From: Thraustochytrium sp. TN22
Taxonomy: Eukaryota > Sar > Bigyra > Thraustochytrida > Thraustochytriidae
Reading direction: 5' to 3'
Assembly: GCA_013306675.1 (NCBI GenBank)
Contig: JABLUY010000089.1
Location: forward strand, 62,001-126,000
DNA: 64,000 bases
The position numbers and the translations under genes were made by a program. Position 1 is the stretch's first letter; each line of letters begins with the position of its first letter. Positions 9,750 through 20,410 of this stretch are shown here, one piece after another. Under the pieces are notes generated by a model. It saw only the letters and a program-made list of their open reading frames with translations, had not been told where the DNA came from and did no database searches.

Positions 9750-10198
9750 GGGGGGGCAAAGCAAATGACTCACAGAAGACACAAAGAATCGATCTTGTCA
9801 TGAAATACGTGGGAGTGAGAGAGAGAGATCGAAAAGGTAGGCCCACGAGAAGTAAGCGGTGACGCCGCGTCTGGCGCTGCTACAGCGCGCCGTGCTGGTT
9901 CCCGGCGTCCTCTTCTCGCCGGCAATGTGCCAAGGCCCATGAACCTGTGCCTGCGGCAATTGAATCTGTGTCTTCACAGTCGAACGCCCCTGTTCATGTT
10001 CTCTGGTACCATGGTGGTACCATGGGTACCATCGCGCCAGTGAGTGTAGGCAACGGACTCTATTCCGACCTGGAGTCACTAAGGCACAGGCTTTGTTGCG
10101 AGGCCCACAGAGAGCACAAGTGGTATCAAATGAAGAAAGTTGTCTTACTTTTGAGGTGTGCCATGGCGTCGCGTGAGGTCAGACGTCGTCGTACTCGC
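9750..10198. other. Intergenic between convergent PAN genes
   Basis: Contains the 3' part of the inverted-repeat arm to about 9925 and a nested palindrome around GGTACCATGGTGGTACCATG at 10005-10030. No gene seen. Confidence 0.6.
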
Positions 10199-13100
10199 TC
10201 ACTTTGCGAAGAAGCAGCCATTCTCTCCGACGTAGTCGGAGAAAGTGCCACGCACAAGCATGCGCGGCTGAAGCTTGCGCTTATCTAGCGTGCACGTGTC
10301 ACCAGACCAGCGCCAATGCTTGCACTTGCGCTCCTCACCGCACCCTTGAGCGCACTCCTCTTTCGTTGTCGCGTCGGACGCGATCTCCTTCGAAGGCTTC
10401 GGCACAACTGCACTGTATGGCCAGTAGCACTCGGTCCTCTTGCCTGAGTCCGGATCAAGGTCGCAGTCCCGCGGCGCCGATGCGTACTTGCTCTTCCACG
10501 TCTTCTTCCAATCGACGTTTTGGATGTCAGTGAGCAGTTCACACGCGTCTTTCTGAAGATGGGCAGTCTGGCTCGTCGAGGCACTCCTGCGCACAGGCGA
10601 GCGAGCTTGTCACATCGTCTAGCATCCGAATCTTGGTCCCGTCGTAGCGCTTGCCAGCCTCCGCGCAGAGGTCCGTCTCCACCAGGCGGGGTGTGGTGGG
10701 CGTTGATGTGGCAGACGTGAGGGTCGGCGATGGTGTCGCTTGCGAGTCGCAGATGAGCGGGCCGGATGTGTACGCTCCTCTGTTGGCGCTGGAGGTTGAA
10801 TAGCCCTCCTTGAACAGGAAGCAGGAGTCTGCTGAGCCCTTGTGCGACCACGCGATGCAGGCCGTTGTCTCGAGGCATTCTTGCGCGCACCGTAGAGGCG
10901 TTTCAATCTTCTTTCTGGGCCTACCCAGCTTGCTGTCGTTGCCAAAGTAGCGCTCGCCCTCCACGCCACACAGGTCTGACTCGACCAGGCGGGTCGTGGT
11001 TGGCGACACTGTCGCCGGCGCAGTGCTTGGGGCCGAGGTGGGGTTCCGGGTTGGCTCAGAGGTCGTGGGCGAGGATGTGCACCACTTGGGCCCAATGAAG
11101 TAGTGACGGCTCTCCCACGCAGACACTGGGGATGGCTCCTTAGACGCGAGGGTTGCCTTGAAGAAAGAACAGGTCCAGGATTGACGCCAAATTTGTAGCG
11201 AGAATTCCCAGTATGCACAGTTGGTCGTCTCCTGGCACGTGGTCATGCAAGCCGCTGGAGAGGCGACGCTCTGGCTCCCAATGATGCTTCCCATGAACGC
11301 TTGGTGACTTTTGGCGTCATACGTCATGGCCGCCTCGGCGCAGCCCGGCACGGGCACGACAGGCTCAACGTCGCGATCTGCGCAGTCCACACGTGCGCTT
11401 GTGAGCCCGAACGGGTTCGACTCCCACGAGTAGATGACCGCGTAGAGTCTGCACTGGAACCATTTGCCAGGTTTGAATGAGAAGGCTTCGCAAGCCTCGG
11501 TCTCGATGCATTGGAGGTGGCACTTGGAGATCGTGTCCACGGCCTCGTCGCTGTTCCGGTTGAAGATAGCAATTGTAGTGCCGTCGATTTCGGTATCCTC
11601 TTGATAGCAGCTGTTGTCCGGCTTCGTTGGCGCGCTTGTGGGTGAATGCGTCGGCGTGAGTGTTGGCGAGTCCGTTGGGCAGTTGAAGGACGCATCGTCC
11701 GGCAGATGGATGCGCATCTTCATCGTGAAGCCGGGAGTCTTCCAGCTGCGCTGGTCCCAGACGAAGAGTGCACTGTTCGGGCCTGCCACCTTGTTGACCT
11801 CACTCAAAATGCGCAGGTTGGTCTCGTCGAGATCGCTTGGCGAGTAGACGCCCCACGAGAGGGCTTCGCCGGAGTCAGTGACGCCCACGTCGGAGTCCGT
11901 GTTGAAGATGACATCTCCGTTACACATCTCGAGGGAGGCAGCCAGACCGGACACCAACCCGAGGTTCTTGCACTCGAGCTCGATGTAGCTGCCCACCTGC
12001 GGGTCACTGATGGAGTGCGAGAAGATCTCGCGCCAGTCGTTAAGCGTGCCCGTGGCCAGGACCTGGGCGTCCTTGTTGAGGTAGCGGAAGACGAGGTTGT
12101 TGTCGCAGCGAGCCTTGAGGGTGACGCCCCCAAGGTCGAAGATTTCCGTCGGGGCGCTCGTGGGCGCATTCGTTGGCGCGATTGTCGTGGGTGTCTCCGT
12201 TGGCGTCCGCGTAGGCCCCTCCGTCGGACAGGTGAAAGAAGGCTCGTCCGGCAGGTGGATGCGCATCTTCATCGTGAAGCCGCGAGTCTCCCAGTTGCGC
12301 TTGTCCCAGACAAAGAATGCACTGTTTGGGCCTGCCACCTTGTTGACCTCACTAAAGATGCGCAGGTTGGTCTCGTCGAGATTACTTGGCGAGTACACGC
12401 CCCACGAGAGTGCGTTGCCGGAGTCAGTGACGCTCACATCGGAGTCCGTGTTGAGGATGACATCACCGTTGCACATCTCGAGTGAGGCAGCCAGACCGGC
12501 CGCCAATCCGAGGTTCTTGCACTCGAGCTCGATGTAGCTGCCCACCTGCGGGTCGCTGATGGAGTGCGAGAAGATCTCGCGCCAGTCGTTAAGCGTGCCC
12601 GAGGCCAGGACCTGGGCGTCCTTGTTGAGGTAGCGGAAGACGAGGTTGTTGTCGCAGCGAGCCTTGAGGGTGACGCCCCCAATATCGAGGATCTCCGTCG
12701 GTGCGGTCGTGGGCGCATTCGTTGGCGCAGGTGTCGTGGGCTCCTTCGTCGGCGTCTTCGTGGGCGCATCCGTCGGACAAGTAAAAGAATGCTCGTCCGG
12801 CAGGTGGATGCGAATCTTCATCGTGAAGCCGGGAGTCTTCCAGTTGCGCTGGTCCCAGACGAAGAGTGCACTGTTCGGGCCTCCCACCTGGTTGACCTCG
12901 CTCAAGATGCGCAGGTTGGTCTCGTCGAGATCGCTCGGCGAGTAAACGCCTCACGAGAGTGCTTTGCCGGAGTCACTGACGCTCACGTCGGAGTCCGTGT
13001 TGAAGATGACATCACCGTTGCACAGCTCAAGCGAGGCAGCCAGGCCGGACGCCAACCCGAGGTTCTTGCACTCGTGCTCGATGTAGCTGCCCACCTGCGG

Positions 13101-13307
13101 GTCGCTGATGGAGTGCGAGAAGATCTTGCGCCAGTCGTTAAGCGTGCCCGAGGCCAGGACCTGGGCATCCTTGTTGAGGTAGCGGAAGACGAGGTTGTTG
13201 TCGCAGCGAGCCTTGAGAATGACATCGCCAAGTTGAAGCGATGCACCTGTCACATGGGCCACAAAGAGGAAAAGCACGACGCTGAAGAGCCTACCTGCGC
13301 GTGTCAT
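10199..13307 (-). pseudogene. PAN/PT family gene with triplicated N-terminal module; frame broken twice
   Basis: The ATG at 13305-13307 opens a signal peptide (RLFSVVLFLFVAHVTG). Three copies of a beta-rich module follow (key words LKARCDNNLVFRYLNKDAQV and NDWREIFSHSISDPQVGSY), each ending in a Pro-Thr linker. Then come PAN-like modules (from DNSCYQED, PGCAEAAM, DLCGVEGERYF, DLCAEAGKRYD and a last one ending CFFAK). Two defects are visible. In the first module a TGA (12951-12953) stands where the other two copies have TGG (Trp in ALSWGVYS). Near 10565 the open frame changes, in the fifth PAN module. Apart from these the frame stays open for about 1,030 codons. It may be a recently damaged host gene, a gene with sequence errors, or one that tolerates TGA read-through. 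Confidence 0.75.
11640..13228 (-). repeat. 549-bp coding module in three tandem copies
   Basis: The landmark GTCGCAGCG occurs at 12102, 12651 and 13200, exactly 549 bp (183 codons) apart each time. The first two units run to the next landmark; the third ends where the PAN part begins. Copies are highly similar, so the expansion looks recent. Confidence 0.85.
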
Positions 13308-14615
13308 CGCTGTTTCCTTCTCGAACGGTTCGGCTTGTGTTTGCGGTTTGCTTCCAAGCAATGCGTACTGCTCCGCGTTGCCGGCTTGGCCTTGAAGGCG
13401 CCTCGCACGACCTGCTTCTCCAGAGAGAACGAAGGGAGCTACTCCAGTGAAGCTATACGACTAGCTCGCCTTCGTTTGATAATGTGGGCGCAGGCGGTCA
13501 GACCCACTGGAGGTCCCGGGACACGTGCGTTCTTGATGAGACAGCTGCGCCGCATCTAACTTGCTACTCTAGCTCTCTAGAGCTACTTAGCTAGGTGAGC
13601 AACAGCCCCCTTGTTCTTCTGATTTTGCCTTCATGTGCGACTATTGTCCCGGAAGATGCGCGAAATGCACTCCCGGGACCGCCATGAAGTCCCCCGTGAG
13701 CATGCCTATGTGCAGTGGCACAGTCGCCAGAGTTCATGGCCATGAGCCTGCTGGCTCATACTGGCCCTCGTGGGGTCCCCGGCGCTGCGTAGATGCATTC
13801 AGCAAGAGAGCGGGCAAGCCTGCATAAGCTATCTGTGCCCATCAATCTCGCATGGAAATCTCGCGTGGTCCCCTTCCAACTTCGATTACGTTAACCCCGG
13901 GGTACCATAAACCGGCCATCGCTTCTGCGCATGCACAACGCTCCATTGCGGCTGTGCGAACCGCCCCGCACATACAATGTGAACCAGCCGCATGTCCCTC
14001 TCGCACCGTGACCGTGCCCCGCCCTTCTGGTGGGTCAATTGAGGTGACCGCACTGCCACCACTGGCACTGCAGTGGCCCGCCGGCGGGCCCGGTCCCTCG
14101 ACAAGTCCGCCGAAACTCGGACAGCCCCGCACAGGCCACCCCCCTCAAGATTTGCTCGTTCACTTACTTTGATGAACAAGCCGCCAGACCGTCGCGCGCC
14201 GAGCAAGCACGTGGGACGATACGATCTAAGAGCGCTGGCGCGCGCATGGCGGCGTCGTGGCACCAAGATGGTCCACCCCTCAAGTCACATGGCCACGGTA
14301 GCAGCCGGGTAGCTTCCGAATCCCAGGGAACTTGGCACAGCACAAGTTGCACAACCCGGTGTCAACACATTGTCCATGGAGCTCTGTGGGTGTCGCCCTG
14401 GTCGAATCGGCCCATGACATTGACGGCAAACAGCTTGGTGCGGGCTCTCCGCCTGGTCGAGGCGTCCTCGTCGAGGCGGCCGCGTCGAGGCGGCCTGCGA
14501 CCGGGTGGACAATGCACAACTTGAAGCCAAGGAGAAGAGTGGTCAGGAGGAGAAAGGTGGTCAAGATGAGCACCATGATCATTCTACATCTTAGCAGCAG
14601 ACGTAGCTTCTTCAT
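13308..14615. other. Intergenic, no supported gene
   Basis: Holds the presumed promoter of the triplicated-module gene and the 3' flank of the next PAN gene. A CTAG/AGCT patch is at 13558-13594. Open frames on both strands are short and compositionally random. Confidence 0.5.
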
Positions 14616-16622
14616 TCATTCACTGCAGCCGCTGGCGCCGTACCAGTAGTTCGCCTTGGCCTTCTTCACCTTCTTGACAGCCTTAAAGAGCGTGCACACG
14701 GCAAGGTCCGAGTTGAACTCCCAGCCCTTGCACTGACCTTTGGCATCGCAGGCGTCCATGCAGGCATCGACACTAGCTGCGGCCTCCTTCGTCAGCTCCG
14801 TGCCCTTCTTGACGTACTGGAACTGAGCCGCGCAAGCGCTCGGACAAACGATAGGGCCCGACGTGTACTTGGCTTGCTTGGTCGTCTTGGTGTTGGTCGA
14901 CTCATAGCTGCCGCTGAAGAGGAAGCACTTGCTCTTTTGGGCCTTCTTCAAGTTCTCCTTGAACGAGTAGCCCTCGCAGGCCCCGTCATCGCTGCAGGCT
15001 TGCTGGCACGCTGCCAATGTTGTTGCACCATCTGCAACCCATTGGATGCCCGTGTCATCCTTGCCAGTCCCCTTGAAATAGCGAACACCGACAACAGCGC
15101 AATCGTCCACGATACGGCTGTCCACCGGGGAATGTGTTGGCTCCGCCGTGGAGTCGACAACCGGTGCGTCGGTCGGGGACGCAGTCGGGTACGCCGTGGG
15201 CGACTCGGTGGGCAGGTCTGTCGGGTACGCCGTCGGGGACGCCGTCGGCAACTCGGTCGGTAGATCCGTCGGGTACGCCGTCGGGTACGCCGTGGGCGAC
15301 TCGGTGGGCAGGTCTGTCGGGTACGCCGTTGGGTACGCCGTCGGCAACTCGGTCGGTAGATCCGTCGGGGACGCCGTCGGGTACGCCGTCGGCAGCTCGG
15401 TCGGTAGAACCGTCGGGTACGCCGTCGGGTACGCCGTCGGCAATGCCGTGGGATACTCGGTGGGCAGGTCGGTGGGCAGCGCCGTTGGAGAGAGGGTAGG
15501 CATGTTCGTCGGCAGCATGGTGGGCTGGTCCGTGCAGTACTTGGGACCCACGTAGTGGGGAGCTTGGCTGTTGGGCGACGAGGTCGTCCTCTCCTCGTCA
15601 TAGAGAGAGCAGCGGTAGGCCGAGGAGTAGGTGCGAAAGGCCCAGTTTGTGCACGCATCGTTCGCCTGGCAAGCCGCTTGACAGGCGGCGGGCGTGGCAA
15701 CAGCGGGGTTGCTGTCGTACCTGAGCAGAGTGCTGCCCGTATACTGAAGGCCACTCGTGCTGCATGCAGGTACCGGGACGAGCGCACTTGGATCATCGCA
15801 GTCCACGCTGCCCGTGACGAAGCCGCTGTTGATGTACTTCTCTGCCCAATAGCCTGAGTAGAGCTTGCACCAATGGTTAGAGCCGCCCTTAAAGAAGCTC
15901 CACGTGGTGCACCCACTTGTCTGCTGGCACTTCATGTGGCACTCCGCTTGCGTGCTGATGTCATCCTTGTTGGGGAAGTAGCCCTTGCCGGAGCCCGTCA
16001 CAACGTACCCTGGCCTGTAACAGCTGTCATCAGGCGTGGTGGGCGACTGCGTCGGCGCCATCGTCGGCGCTGCGGTAGGGCAGAGGGAGCCGGTGGGTAG
16101 AGCGAAGCGGAGCGTGGCCTCGAACCCGCTCGTCTTCTGGTCATAGGCGTCCTTGTTCCACACCCAATAGGCGTCAACGGGACTGGCGACGCCGGTCCAG
16201 CGGTTGGACTGGTTGACTGAGATGAAGATGAGGTCCTCGTTGCCGCTGAAGTCGTCCGCGTAGGACAGCTCCCAGGCGAGCGGCTCACCCTCGTCGGAGA
16301 CGGCCAGGGATGGGCTCGTCGGGTAGCGTTGGCCGCAGACATCCACGGTGGCGATAATGCCAGCCACATCGTGCTGGTTCACGCACTTGAACTCAAGATA
16401 GTCTCCTGGCTCGGCGTCCTGGAGCGTGTGGGAGAAGAGCGTGCGCCAGTTGTCGAGCTGCACGGTCTCGACAACCGTACCGGTTTTGCTGACATGGTTG
16501 AACGTGAGGTAGTTGTCGCAGTGCGCCTCGATGGTCACCTCGTCACTGTTGCTGATGGCGACGGCGGAGGCCACGAACGCGACCAGCACCACGAGCCCGA
16601 CGCGCAGCGGCGACGAGTTCAT
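14616..16622 (-). CDS. Secreted PAN/PT protein with very long Pro-Thr linker
   Basis: 668 residues from the ATG at 16620-16622, chosen because it is directly followed by a signal peptide ([15 protein letters not shown]); the open frame extends upstream but is Ser/Arg-rich and unlikely. A beta-rich domain with [13 protein letters not shown] resembles copies A and B. Two PAN modules follow (from DDSCYRPG and from [10 protein letters not shown]). About 125 residues of PTxxPT repeats come next, then two more PAN modules (from [11 protein letters not shown] and from [11 protein letters not shown]) ending ASGCSE. The last two modules resemble those of the 28.8-kb gene more than those of copies A and B. 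The linker is probably O-glycosylated and extended (inference). Confidence 0.85.
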   Translation of the reverse strand: MNSSPLRVGLVVLVAFVASAVAISNSDEVTIEAHCDNYLTFNHVSKTGTVVETVQLDNWRTLFSHTLQDAEPGDYLEFKCVNQHDVAGIIATVDVCGQRYPTSPSLAVSDEGEPLAWELSYADDFSGNEDLIFISVNQSNRWTGVASPVDAYWVWNKDAYDQKTSGFEATLRFALPTGSLCPTAAPTMAPTQSPTTPDDSCYRPGYVVTGSGKGYFPNKDDISTQAECHMKCQQTSGCTTWSFFKGGSNHWCKLYSGYWAEKYINSGFVTGSVDCDDPSALVPVPACSTSGLQYTGSTLLRYDSNPAVATPAACQAACQANDACTNWAFRTYSSAYRCSLYDEERTTSSPNSQAPHYVGPKYCTDQPTMLPTNMPTLSPTALPTDLPTEYPTALPTAYPTAYPTVLPTELPTAYPTASPTDLPTELPTAYPTAYPTDLPTESPTAYPTAYPTDLPTELPTASPTAYPTDLPTESPTAYPTASPTDAPVVDSTAEPTHSPVDSRIVDDCAVVGVRYFKGTGKDDTGIQWVADGATTLAACQQACSDDGACEGYSFKENLKKAQKSKCFLFSGSYESTNTKTTKQAKYTSGPIVCPSACAAQFQYVKKGTELTKEAAASVDACMDACDAKGQCKGWEFNSDLAVCTLFKAVKKVKKAKANYWYGASGCSE
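15146..15520 (-). repeat. 12-bp Pro-Thr coding minisatellite
   Basis: About 30 near-identical 12-bp units encode PTAYPT/PTDLPT/PTESPT-type repeats in frame. Higher-order duplication is visible, with blocks of several units recurring (for example around 15190-15290 and 15290-15370). Confidence 0.85.
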
Positions 16623-17550
16623 TGTGCCGCCGCGGCACTGCAGCTCGCGGCTCCTCCTGCCTTGCAGCGCCGCCTGCTGGCGCGCGCTATCACTCTCTCG
16701 CTCGCTCTCTTTCCCTTTCTCTGCACGGCGATGGAGGCTGCCGTGGGTCGCTTCGATGCAGGTCTGGGGTTTGCGCTGCACCGTGTCCCGGTGGCAGCAT
16801 CCAGGCTATACCATGTGTCCCCTTGCTCGCGAGCCGGACGAGGTTCGGCGACCATCGTGCCACCTCTCCACTTTTCCGCGCCGGCTGCCGTCCCTTGAAT
16901 GTCTCGATTGGCTGGCGAATGAATCCACATTTCGGCGGGGGGTCCGGGCCGCGCCGGCGCTCTGAGGGAAATAGTTCCGTTCGTTGCGTCAGGGCAGGTG
17001 TGGCGAAACCAGTTGGCGAAGCCAGTGGACCAAACGCAGAGTGCACGACGAAGAAAGTGGACTTCTATTCGAGCAAGGGCCCCGGGCCCGCCACGCTGAA
17101 AAGTGCTGGCGGGAGGGGGGGGGAGTGGGGCGACCGATTCCAGTTCTTCCCTCCCAAGCTCTATGATGACACCAGCGAAGCAGGCGGACAGCGGGCGACC
17201 TAAGGCCGGCGGCGGGCGGCCGGGCGAGACCAGATTGTTGACAGAAAGCTTGACGTCAGCAAGGGAATGCGCGCGTGCCACAGTATGGAGTTCCGACATG
17301 GCCGGCTCGGCGCGGACCGTGGTCGAGGTCTCTCCAGGACCTCACATCGGCCGCTGCCGAGGAAAAAATTGGACTCGAGCCAGTGCAGGCTACTGAAATT
17401 TGGCCGCCTGCCAAGCACGCACGCACGTGCTGGCAGCAGCGCTGGCAGGAAGCCTCCCCGCCGGACGCTTCTCCGCGCCACAGAGGTTAGCGGACACCAA
17501 GTAAACATTGCGTTATTGTCTGTCTGTGCACTATTACGAACGACGGTCCC
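16623..17550. other. Intergenic, no supported gene
   Basis: Upstream region of the preceding gene, with a CTCGCTCT-type pyrimidine-rich patch at 16690-16720, and the 3' flank of the next PAN gene. No coding signal stands out. Confidence 0.5.
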
Positions 17551-19416
17551 TCACTCGATGGTGCAGCCGGGCTCACCAGCAACGCTCTCCGCGGGGCCAT
17601 TGGCCTTCATCCATTTGAGAACCTTGTACAGCTTGCACTTGGTGCCCGTCCAGTGCCAGAGAGCGCACTCCTCGTCCTTGGCGCACTGAATGGCGCAGTC
17701 CTCAAGAGAGCCTGCACTCGAGGAGATCTTGCCTGTGCCCTTGACCTTGGCGCCCTCCATGAAGCAGGCCTCCGTGGTCCTGCCCTGGTCCCCTTCGTTG
17801 CCATCATCATCGCCGCCGCAGTTGAGCGGGCCCGAGGTGTAGACAAAGGACTTGCCGGTCTTGACCTCGGTCTGGAAGCCTTCGTCAAAGAGGAAGCAGG
17901 TGCTCTTCTTCGGCTTCTTGAGATCCTTCTTGTGGGACCAGGCAATGCAGCCAGTGGTGTCGAAGCAGACTTGCGCGCATTCGAGCGGCGTGGAGACGGC
18001 CACGGAGTCGGTCATCTGTTCGTCGAAGTAGCGCACCGTCTCGACGCCGCAAATGTCATCCTCGGCTAAGCGCAGCAAGGTCGGCTGCGCGGTGGTGGGC
18101 TCGGACGTCGGGAAGGGAGTCGGCTCTACCGTCGGTGTGGCCGTGGTGGGCGCAGACGTGCACCACTTGGCGCCGAGGTGGTAGAAGCGTGCGTTGGAGG
18201 AGGCGGTGGTTGGCTTGATCCACTCCTTGAAGAGGATGCAGGTCCATGACGGCACCCAGGGCTTGACGATGAAGTTCCAGTACTTGCACTTGTTTGAGCC
18301 GGCGCAGATTGTCTGGCAGTCCGCGGGCGAAGCAATATCCTCGTTGGAGATATACGCGGTTAGGTAGTTCCTGTTCGCCGGGCCCACATCAAAGTACGCG
18401 CCCTGCGTCGCGCAGTCCGGGATCGGCTCATCCTCGTCCACGGAGCGCGAGATGCAGTCGACCTGCCCACTCGTGAAGCCCGAGGTCTCGTTCTGCGACG
18501 AGTACACGGTCGCTAGCAGTGTGCACGTCGTGTAGGAGGTGCTGGAGTAGGTCCACGAGTCGCACGATTTGGTGTCGATGCAGTGCAGGTGGCAGTCGGC
18601 CGCCGACGTGACCGGGTCCGCGCTAGCCTTGGTCCACGTCGCGAGCTCCAGGCCGGTGAACTTTGTGTCCTCCTCGTAGCAGCTGTCATCAGGGTTCGTG
18701 GGCCACGCGGTCGGCAGGGCCGTAGGATACTCCGTCGGGAAGGCCGTGGGAAAGTCCGTGGGCAGCATCGTAGGAAAGGCCGTAGGGAAGGCCGTGGGCA
18801 ACTTCGTTGGGAAAGCCGTGGGTAGCTTGGTCGGCAGCATCGTCGGCAGCACCGTGGGCAGCATGGTCGGCGCAGGTGTTTCGCAGATGGTGGTGTCCAG
18901 CAGGTGGAAAGAGAAGGTCAGGCCGAAGTCGTTGACGTCGCGCTTTCCCTTGGCCCACACAAAGTTTGCGCCTTCTACAACCTCGCCATCACCCCAGTCA
19001 AAGTTCTTGAGCCCATTCGACGACCCAGAGTACGGAGCTACGATCCACTGCAGCGGTGCCGTCGACGTGCCGATCACGATGGCGTCGGCGTCCGTCACAT
19101 AGGCCGTGTCACCGCAAGGGTCGATGGTGATGGAGGCACCGAAACCGGAGTCGCCGACGCGGTCGCTGGCCTTGCACGTGAACTCGAACCAGTCGCCGAT
19201 CTGAACCCCGGATATCTTGAGGTCGAAGACCGAGGACGACTCAATGTAGTCGAGATTGGACTCCAAGAAGAGGTTGCCGTTCTCCCGAAAATGTTTGAAG
19301 CCGAGCTCATCATCGCAGCGAACCAAGACTTGAGCCGTGAAGGATTCGCCCGCAGCCTCTGTGGCCAGGAATGCGCACGCGGCCAACGCGACCAGAGCCT
19401 TGCTGTTGCCGCCCAT
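17551..19416 (-). CDS. Secreted four-PAN-module Pro-Thr-linker protein
   Basis: 621 residues from the ATG at 19414-19416. Signal peptide ([16 protein letters not shown]), then a divergent beta-rich domain ([31 protein letters not shown]), a Pro-Thr linker of about 60 residues and two PAN modules (from DDSCYEED and from [10 protein letters not shown]). A short linker precedes two more PAN modules (from [11 protein letters not shown] and from [11 protein letters not shown]), ending EPGCTIE. The PAN part aligns closely with copies A and B (FTGLELATW / [16 protein letters not shown]), whereas the N-terminal domain is the most divergent of the cluster. The open frame continues upstream of the chosen ATG but is low-complexity. 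Confidence 0.86.
   Translation of the reverse strand: MGGNSKALVALAACAFLATEAAGESFTAQVLVRCDDELGFKHFRENGNLFLESNLDYIESSSVFDLKISGVQIGDWFEFTCKASDRVGDSGFGASITIDPCGDTAYVTDADAIVIGTSTAPLQWIVAPYSGSSNGLKNFDWGDGEVVEGANFVWAKGKRDVNDFGLTFSFHLLDTTICETPAPTMLPTVLPTMLPTKLPTAFPTKLPTAFPTAFPTMLPTDFPTAFPTEYPTALPTAWPTNPDDSCYEEDTKFTGLELATWTKASADPVTSAADCHLHCIDTKSCDSWTYSSTSYTTCTLLATVYSSQNETSGFTSGQVDCISRSVDEDEPIPDCATQGAYFDVGPANRNYLTAYISNEDIASPADCQTICAGSNKCKYWNFIVKPWVPSWTCILFKEWIKPTTASSNARFYHLGAKWCTSAPTTATPTVEPTPFPTSEPTTAQPTLLRLAEDDICGVETVRYFDEQMTDSVAVSTPLECAQVCFDTTGCIAWSHKKDLKKPKKSTCFLFDEGFQTEVKTGKSFVYTSGPLNCGGDDDGNEGDQGRTTEACFMEGAKVKGTGKISSSAGSLEDCAIQCAKDEECALWHWTGTKCKLYKVLKWMKANGPAESVAGEPGCTIE
18690..18880 (-). repeat. 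12-bp Pro-Thr coding minisatellite
   Basis: In-frame units encode PTMLPT/PTAFPT/PTKLPT repeats between the beta-rich domain and the first PAN module. Confidence 0.8.
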
Positions 19417-20410
19417 GGTGACTTGCTTGTACGTCGGGTGTTGTTTCGAAGCTTGATTGAAGGTCTGCCTGCGGCCAGGCCTGCCGAATTGCCCGCGCGG
19501 CACCGCTCCTGCTGCGCGACTAGCACGGCCCACGCAGCGTGACAAAAACGTTGCGTCGCCGCTGGACCAGGGCCATCTTCGTGGCTGGGTCGCTCGGCAG
19601 GTTCGGGACTTCGCCTTTCTATGTGAGTGAAGACCACCAACGGGGTGCAAGTTGGCTCCGGGCCGCGTCCCGAGCTGCGTGCACCGTGGGGACCCCTTGA
19701 GGATGCCGTTTCGGGCCCCTGTCAGCCAGCCGGTTAGCAGAAGCACTGGTACATGAACCAAAGGAGCGCCAGCCTGCACTGCCAAGTACCGAGTCTCGTA
19801 CGAGCTTGTGACATGGCGCGCCGTCCCGACTTGACTGTGAGGGAGGCAGCCCTGAGCCACCCCCCCCCCTCCCACCTGCCGGCGGGGACTCGCACTCATC
19901 ACTCACTGGTGATACACTTGCATGGCACGCGGCCGCACGAGGGGACAAAAGTCGAGCCACGGGCCTGGGGGCGTGGTGGAAATCAAGCCCACCTCGGCCG
20001 AGCGCCCGGAGACTGCCGCCAGCGTGCGTAAGAGGGGTTGCTCAGAGACGCAGCAAGGGCCGCACGCAAGAAAAAAGACGTCCGCCCGGCCGCCAGCACG
20101 CTTTGAAGAAAGCGAACCTCTCGCGGGGCTCGTCTGCCCTCCCATGGCCTGACGGGCGGCACGCGTGATTCGTCAAGGGATCGGGACCAGGTTTTGTCCT
20201 TGGCTCGCGGCACGCGTGATTCTTCAAATGTTCGGGACCAGGTTTTGTCCTTGGCTCATACGTGAGGACTACACATACGTGTGGAGGCCACGCCCCCCCC
20301 CCCCCACAACGCGTGTGGGAGCTTGAGCTTCCGAGTCGGGATCTTGGTGGCGAACGGACAATGACATGAACATGGACATGGACATGGGCATGTGATATTG
20401 ACTTGGAGAT
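19417..20410. other. Intergenic with tandem repeat, no supported gene
   Basis: Upstream DNA of the 17.5-kb PAN gene and 3' flank of the orphan gene. It contains the 51-bp tandem repeat at 20156-20257, C-tracts near 19861-19869 and 20292-20305, and an ATGGACATGGACATGGGCATG patch near 20370 just beyond the orphan's 3' end. Confidence 0.5.
20156..20257. repeat. 51-bp tandem direct repeat, two copies
   Basis: Copies at 20156-20206 and 20207-20257 share GCGGCACGCGTGATTC at the start and GGACCAGGTTTTGTCCTTGG at the end, with a few internal differences. Confidence 0.85.

Larger units (their letters stand above)
7738..9925. repeat. Right arm of the large inverted repeat
   Basis: Reverse partner of 4622-6843. 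It extends about 190 bp upstream of the second PAN gene and about 175 bp past its stop. The 3' flank is recognisably homologous but shows several small differences, unlike the preceding coding sequence. Confidence 0.8.

Noticed and set aside
4622-9925. Inverted repeat as a DNA transposon or Polinton-like element
   Set aside because: Arms consist of a complete host-type secreted-protein gene with flanks. No transposase, terminal motif or target-site duplication was seen.
15146-15520. CRISPR-like array
   Set aside because: Units are 12 bp, contiguous and in frame with a protein; there are no spacers.
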